DNA of 57,490 nt from Bacteroidia bacterium. GTDB lineage: Bacteria > Bacteroidota > Bacteroidia > Flavobacteriales > Flavobacteriaceae. The notes beneath the pieces are model-generated. The model was not told the origin of the DNA. It saw nothing but the letters and a program-made list of their open reading frames with translations, and did no database searches. The translations under genes and the position numbers were made by a program. This document shows positions 53,205 to 57,490 of this stretch, piece by piece (positions within the stretch are counted from its first letter, which is position 1; each line of letters starts with the position of its first letter). The stretch spans positions 1 through 57,490 of the forward strand of contig JAUIFO010000015.1 of assembly GCA_030430385.1 (NCBI GenBank). The letters run 5' to 3'.

Positions 53205-53477
53205 ATGGGAAAAAAGGAAGTCATACTCAATAAAATTGAAATTCTAATTACTAACCATTTCTCAACTCCCGAAGAGGCATTTGCTTTCTTTGATGAGGAT
53301 AGTGATGGAAAACTCTCTAAAAAGGAGATTGTCAAACTATTGAAGCAAGCCGAAATAAGTGGCTTTATTCGAGGAATTGTAGCGTCAAAACTTATTGAAG
53401 GCTACAATAAAGATGAAGATGCACTGATTGATTGGAAAGAATTCAAATATGCTATCGATGAGATCTCTAATGCTTAA
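53205..53477 (+). CDS. EF-hand protein
   Basis: 90 residues from ATG at 53205; the frame extends to a TTG at 53175. Two EF-hand loops: DEDSDGKLSKKE (canonical) and NKDEDALIDWKE (less regular, with Ala at position 6). A pair of hands of this size suggests a calmodulin-like calcium sensor or buffer, cytosolic as no signal peptide is seen. Targets unknown. Confidence 0.82.
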   Translation: MGKKEVILNKIEILITNHFSTPEEAFAFFDEDSDGKLSKKEIVKLLKQAEISGFIRGIVASKLIEGYNKDEDALIDWKEFKYAIDEISNA

Positions 53478-53488
53478 AATCATTTTGG

Positions 53489-53911
53489 GTGAAATTTTTT
53501 CAAACAGATATTAGATTAAAACCTTATGCAAGAGGATTTCATTTGATCACTAATGATGTATTAAGTGCTATTCCTGAAATTAACGAGATCAATATTGGTC
53601 AGCTTCAGGTTTTTATAAAGCATACGTCTGCTAGCTTAACGATTAACGAAAATGCAGATCCAACAGTAAGAGAAGATTTTGAGAGTCATATTAATAAAAT
53701 GGTTCCAGAACATCAGCCTTATTACAAGCATACCTATGAAGGAGCAGATGATATGCCAGCGCATATCAAGGCTTCTTTAATGGGAGCTTCAGTTACAATT
53801 CCAATTACTCACGGGAAACTAAACTTAGGAATTTGGCAAGGTGTCTATTTGTGTGAACACCGAAATCAAGCTTCAGGACGGCAATTGATTATCACAGCAT
53901 TTGGACATTGA
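53489..53911 (+). CDS. yjbQ: YjbQ family protein (UPF0047)
   Basis: 140 residues starting at GTG. Family motifs HTSASLTINENADPTVREDF and ITHGKLNLGIWQGVYLCEHR are complete. YjbQ proteins are associated with a minor thiamine-phosphate synthase activity; the in vivo role is uncertain. It lies 11 bp after the EF-hand gene. Confidence 0.92.
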   Translation: MKFFQTDIRLKPYARGFHLITNDVLSAIPEINEINIGQLQVFIKHTSASLTINENADPTVREDFESHINKMVPEHQPYYKHTYEGADDMPAHIKASLMGASVTIPITHGKLNLGIWQGVYLCEHRNQASGRQLIITAFGH

Positions 53912-53921
53912 CAAAAAAGTA

Positions 53922-53957
53922 AAAACCCAATTCAAAATTTTGAATCGGGTTTTTTAA
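53922..53957. terminator. Bidirectional terminator between yjbQ and rplT
   Basis: AAAAACCC-AA-TTCAAAATTTTGAA-TC-GGGTTTTTT: a long symmetric stem with A and T runs, so it can end transcription from both sides. Confidence 0.85.
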
Positions 53958-53989
53958 GCGAAATGTTGTTATTATTTAGGCGTAATGCC

Positions 53990-54334
53990 TTACTTAACTT
54001 TGTTTACAATTGCTTCAAAAGCTTCTGGGTGATTCATTGCTAAATCTGCAAGAACCTTACGATTCAATTCGATATTATTAGCTTTTAATTTCCCCATAAA
54101 CTTTGAATAGCTCATTCCGTGCTGTCTTGCACCTGCGTTAATACGCATAATCCATAACGAACGGAATGTTCTTTTTTTGTTTCTACGGTCTCTATACGAA
54201 TATTGCATCGCTTTATCAACCGCGTTTTTGGCTACTGTCCAAACGTTTTTACGTCTTCCCCAATAACCTTTTGCTTGCTTAAGAACCTTTTTTCTTCTGG
54301 CTCTTTTCGCTACTGAATTTACTGATCTTGGCAT
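53990..54334 (-). CDS. rplT: 50S ribosomal protein L20
   Basis: 114 residues, very basic. [20 protein letters not shown] is the L20 signature and [19 protein letters not shown] the C-terminal RNA-binding part. It helps early 50S assembly. Last gene of the thrS-infC-rpmI-rplT operon. The 103 bp before it contain no gene. Confidence 0.98.
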   Translation of the reverse strand: MPRSVNSVAKRARRKKVLKQAKGYWGRRKNVWTVAKNAVDKAMQYSYRDRRNKKRTFRSLWIMRINAGARQHGMSYSKFMGKLKANNIELNRKVLADLAMNHPEAFEAIVNKVK

Positions 54335-54437
54335 TTCTTAAATTGTTTTTTTGTAGTAGGCGACCAATTAAGGTACTTGCTAAATTATTTTGCCTAACTC
54401 CAGGGTTTATAATTTGTTTTAACCGATTAAAACGTGG

Positions 54438-54635
54438 TTACTTTAAACGTAACAATGTTTTAATATTGTCCTCATCTGCTTTGTGAACCAAAGCGTCATG
54501 AGTTAAAGCTAGCTTACGCTTCTTAGATTTTTTTGTCAGGATGTGACTCTTAAAAGCGTGCTTTCTTTTAATCTTACCAGTGCCAGTTAGTTTAAAACGT
54601 TTCTTAGCACTTGATTTAGTTTTCATTTTAGGCAT
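54438..54635 (-). CDS. rpmI: 50S ribosomal protein L35
   Basis: 65 residues, very basic: [20 protein letters not shown] and [14 protein letters not shown] are typical of L35. Between infC and rplT, the standard order. Confidence 0.97.
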   Translation of the reverse strand: MPKMKTKSSAKKRFKLTGTGKIKRKHAFKSHILTKKSKKRKLALTHDALVHKADEDNIKTLLRLK

Positions 54636-54704
54636 TGTTCCTAGATTTATTTACGTTTCGCTTATTTATTATTTACACCTTAGCATTTGCATTGGTGTTG
54701 TTTT

Positions 54705-55256
54705 TTATTTTGGTTTTTTAGGAGCGATGAACATGATCATTCGCTTTCCTTCTAGTTTTGGCATTTGTTCTACTTTGCCAATATCTTCAAGATCTTGAGC
54801 TAATCTTAATAATAAGATTTGACCTTGTTCTTTAAACACAATTGATCGTCCTTTAAAAAACACAAAGGCTTTCAATTTTGCACCATCTTTTAAAAACTTC
54901 TCAGCATGCTTCTTTTTAAATTCGTAGTCATGGTCATCAGTTTGCGGACCAAAACGAATTTCTTTTATAGTAACTTTTGAAGCTTTTGCTTTTAAAGCTT
55001 TTTCACGTTTCTTTTGTTCATAAAGAAACTTCTTGTAATCCATAACCTTACAAACAGGAGGATCGGCATTTGGAGAAATTTCAACAAGGTCTAAACCTTG
55101 ATCGTCAGCTATGGCTAACGCGTCTTTAATGGAATATATTCCTACTTCAACATTATCTCCAACCACACGAACTTTTTCAGCTCTAATTTTAGAGTTAATT
55201 CTGTGTTGATCTTCTTTTATTACTCGTTTAGGGTTATGTCTTCTACGTATTGCTAT
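54705..55256 (-). CDS. infC: Translation initiation factor IF-3, AUA start
   Basis: 183 residues if started at an ATA codon (55256-55254), giving the usual N-terminus (M)[12 protein letters not shown] and the conserved [15 protein letters not shown]. The next possible start is GTG at 55166, which would delete this conserved region. An in-frame TAA lies two codons upstream of the ATA. In Escherichia coli infC starts with AUU, which lets IF-3 repress its own translation; AUA would serve the same purpose. The rest ([32 protein letters not shown]) is standard. Downstream of thrS. Confidence 0.9.
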   Translation of the reverse strand: MAIRRRHNPKRVIKEDQHRINSKIRAEKVRVVGDNVEVGIYSIKDALAIADDQGLDLVEISPNADPPVCKVMDYKKFLYEQKKREKALKAKASKVTIKEIRFGPQTDDHDYEFKKKHAEKFLKDGAKLKAFVFFKGRSIVFKEQGQILLLRLAQDLEDIGKVEQMPKLEGKRMIMFIAPKKPK

Positions 55257-55280
55257 GGCTTATAAGGTTTTAATTATACT

Positions 55281-57224
55281 TTATTTAAATGTTTTTAATG
55301 TTTTTTTGATTTCTTCATTAATAATTTCTGAAAATTCCTCTACACTAATCATGCCTAAATCTTCACCACCATGTTTTCTAACAGAAATCTTATTTTCTTT
55401 CTCTTCGTTTTCACCAACAATGATCATAAAAGGTAATTTATTCATTTCTGCTTCACGAATCTTTTTACCTATCGTTTCATTTCTATTATCAGCGAGGGCG
55501 CGAATTTCGTTATTTTTAAGCAAATTTAAAACTTTTTCAGTGTATTTTTCATATTTCTCGCTAAGTGACAAGATAATAGCTTGTTCAGGCATTAACCAAA
55601 TTGGGAAATTTCCTCCTGTGTGTTCCAATAAAATTGCAACAAAACGTTCCATACTTCCAAATGGCGCACGATGAATCATAACAGGTCTGTGTTGCTCATT
55701 ATCACTGCCTTTGTAAGTTAAATCAAATCGTTCAGGTAGGTTATAATCTACTTGAATGGTTCCTAATTGCCAATTTCTTCCAAGAGCATCTTTTACCATA
55801 AAATCTAACTTAGGACCATAAAAGGCAGCTTCACCAGTTTCAACAACATAATCTAAGCCTTTGTCGATAGCCGCATTTAAGATGGCGTCTTCAGCTTTTT
55901 TCCAATTTTCGTCACTTCCTATATACTTATCAGGATTTTCAGGATCTCTTAAAGAAACTTGAGCTTTAAAATTTTCAAAACCTAGAGAGCCAAAAACATA
56001 TAAAACCAAGTCGATAACTTCTTTAAATTCTGTATCAAGTTGATCAGGTGTACAAAAAATATGCGCATCGTCTTGAGTAAATCCTCTTACTCTTGTTAAT
56101 CCGTGTAATTCACCACTTTGTTCATATCTATAAACAGTTCCGAATTCGGCATAGCGTTTAGGTAATTCTTTATAAGAGAAAGGTCGCGTATTATAGATTT
56201 CACAATGATGCGGACAATTCATAGGTTTCAGTAAAAATTCTTCGCCTTCCGCAGGTGTATTAATAGGTTGAAAGCTGTCTTCTCCATATTTAGCAAAATG
56301 CCCAGAAGTCACATATAATTCCTTTTGACCAATATGAGGTGTAACAACCATTTCGTATCCCGCTTTTTTCTGAGCATCTTTGAGGAAATTTTCAAGACGT
56401 TCTCTAAGGGCAGCTCCTTTAGGCAACCATAACGGAAGTCCTTGCCCTACTTTTTGCGAAAAAGTGAATAATTCTAATTCTTTACCAAGCTTTCTGTGGT
56501 CACGTTTTTTGGCTTCTTCTAATAGTTGAAGGTATTCTGTAAGTTCTTTTTGTTTTGGAAATGAAATACCGTAAACTCGTGTAAGCTGTTTATTGTTTTC
56601 ATCACCTCGCCAATATGCACCAGCAACACTTAATAGTTTGACAGCTTTAATAATTCCAGTATTAGGAATATGGCCTCCACGGCACAAATCGGTAAAGGTT
56701 GAATGGTCACAGAAGCTTATCGTGCCATCTTCTAAATTCTCTATAAGCTCAACTTTATATTCATTATTCTGTGATTTATATAAGGATAGTGCTTCATCTT
56801 TAGAAACGGAACGCATTTTAAAATCGTGCTTTCCTCTTGCGATCTCTAACATTTTAGCTTCAATAGCTTTAAAGTCCTTTTCAGAAATAGATTGATCTCC
56901 AAAATCAACATCATAATAAAACCCATTTTCAATGGCAGGTCCAATAGACAGTTTTACACCAGGATATAATTCCTCTAAAGCTTGAGCAAGAACATGAGAT
57001 GTTGAATGCCAGAAAGCTTTTTTTCCTTCGTCATTTCTCCATGTATACAGAATTAAAGAACCATCATTGACTAATGGAGTAGAAGTTTCTATGGTTTCAT
57101 TATTATAGCTTGCGGAAATTACGTTTCTAGCAAATCCTTCACTTATGCTTACAGCTACATCCATAGGTGTAACTCCCTTTTCCATATGTTTTACCGTCCC
57201 ATCAGGTAAAGTGATTTTTATCAT
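55281..57224 (-). CDS. thrS: Threonine-tRNA ligase
   Basis: 647 residues, full length: TGS domain (1-60), editing domain with [17 protein letters not shown] and the zinc-binding-like Cys/His residues, class II catalytic core ([37 protein letters not shown]), and C-terminal anticodon domain. Charges tRNA-Thr and edits Ser-tRNA-Thr. First gene of the operon, with its own promoter upstream. Confidence 0.98.
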   Translation of the reverse strand: MIKITLPDGTVKHMEKGVTPMDVAVSISEGFARNVISASYNNETIETSTPLVNDGSLILYTWRNDEGKKAFWHSTSHVLAQALEELYPGVKLSIGPAIENGFYYDVDFGDQSISEKDFKAIEAKMLEIARGKHDFKMRSVSKDEALSLYKSQNNEYKVELIENLEDGTISFCDHSTFTDLCRGGHIPNTGIIKAVKLLSVAGAYWRGDENNKQLTRVYGISFPKQKELTEYLQLLEEAKKRDHRKLGKELELFTFSQKVGQGLPLWLPKGAALRERLENFLKDAQKKAGYEMVVTPHIGQKELYVTSGHFAKYGEDSFQPINTPAEGEEFLLKPMNCPHHCEIYNTRPFSYKELPKRYAEFGTVYRYEQSGELHGLTRVRGFTQDDAHIFCTPDQLDTEFKEVIDLVLYVFGSLGFENFKAQVSLRDPENPDKYIGSDENWKKAEDAILNAAIDKGLDYVVETGEAAFYGPKLDFMVKDALGRNWQLGTIQVDYNLPERFDLTYKGSDNEQHRPVMIHRAPFGSMERFVAILLEHTGGNFPIWLMPEQAIILSLSEKYEKYTEKVLNLLKNNEIRALADNRNETIGKKIREAEMNKLPFMIIVGENEEKENKISVRKHGGEDLGMISVEEFSEIINEEIKKTLKTFK

Positions 57225-57244
57225 ATCATAATTAATTGAGCAGG

Positions 57245-57275
57245 CAAAGATAATATCTTAATTATTTAGATACAA
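57245..57275 (-). promoter_or_regulatory. Promoter of the thrS operon
   Basis: Minus strand: TTG (57275-57273), 20 bp, TATCTTTG (57252-57245), a full Bacteroidota consensus 20 bp before the start. Confidence 0.65.
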
Positions 57276-57415
57276 TATATTATTAGATGTAGTTTTTATA
57301 CAATGTATATATACTTAGAATAATAAAACAAACATTTTTTCACTGTATAAGATTCTGATACTTAGCTATTGTGGTATTAGATTTAGAAATAAAATAAAAA
57401 AAGGTTAAAAAAGGT

Positions 57416-57447
57416 TTGGAATAGATAAGAAAAGGGTTTTATATTTG
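57416..57447 (+). promoter_or_regulatory. Promoter near the right window edge
   Basis: TTG (57416-57418), 21 bp, TATATTTG (57440-57447). It drives something beyond the window. A short GCCG/CGGC stem follows at 57447-57462. No gene is visible between 57276 and 57490. Confidence 0.55.
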
Positions 57448-57490
57448 CCGGCTCAAACGGCGATATTTTTAGAATAATTACTGGTTGAAA

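Noticed and set aside
57440..57490. The right edge could be the start of an rRNA or tRNA gene.
   Set aside because: A promoter and a short stem are visible, but the following bases do not match the start of 16S rRNA or any tRNA that I can recognise.

Overview
The window looks like a chromosome segment of a marine-type member of Flavobacteriaceae (Bacteroidota). The DNA is AT-rich. Promoter-like sites follow the Bacteroidota pattern TTG...TAnnTTTG. Many secreted proteins are lipoproteins with a Cys followed by acidic residues. There is a zeaxanthin-type carotenoid operon and a split transketolase. No database search was possible, so the genus is not assigned.

Region 1 (1-15943) is accessory and is the most interesting part. 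It is an integron-like gene cassette array. Nine copies of structured repeats (seven of about 200 bp, two of about 122 bp) separate mostly unrelated genes, nearly all on the minus strand, and a tyrosine recombinase gene sits at the right end. Every complete gene unit is bounded by its own 8-10 bp sequence at one end (GTT plus 5-7 variable bases) and the reverse complement of that sequence at the other end. Nine complete units were inspected and all nine obey the rule. This is what is expected if each unit circularises through a folded attC-like site. Cargo: an RDD membrane protein (cut by the window), several small exported or membrane proteins, a complete type III restriction-modification operon with its regulator, small hypotheticals, an AraC regulator with a beta-lactamase-fold hydrolase, and a second such hydrolase next to the recombinase. 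A palindromic site just downstream of the recombinase gene is the candidate primary attachment site. The recombinase points toward the cassettes, opposite to classical integrons.

Region 2 (16038-32466) holds core and housekeeping genes: a lipoprotein, an M1 aminopeptidase, an SRPBCC protein, a run of three periplasmic peptidyl-prolyl isomerase genes followed by a MoxR ATPase, an SCO-type copper protein with a His-rich membrane-anchored partner, an acyltransferase, aconitase, a Crp/Fnr regulator, a lipoprotein with an internal duplication, and a TlpA-like thioredoxin.

Region 3 (32453-37397) is the carotenoid operon crtI-crtB-crtZ-crtY (minus strand). It is preceded by a MerR-type regulator with a B12-binding-like domain carrying the W-x9-EH and ExHxxG motifs of CarH photoreceptors. 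The promoters of the regulator and of crtI share the same box, TATTTTTGTTTAA, with matching dyads, which suggests autoregulated and possibly light-controlled pigment synthesis.

Region 4 (37506-57490) has tRNA-Leu(GAG), tRNA-Lys(TTT), aroK, a phosphoribosyltransferase, hslR-like, a GldI-like FKBP lipoprotein, split transketolase, tgt-lptF/G-EamA, accA, dnaB, an AI-2E family transporter, a class IV aminotransferase overlapping a sulfotransferase-like gene, an EF-hand protein, yjbQ, and the thrS-infC-rpmI-rplT operon. In that operon infC appears to start with an AUA codon.
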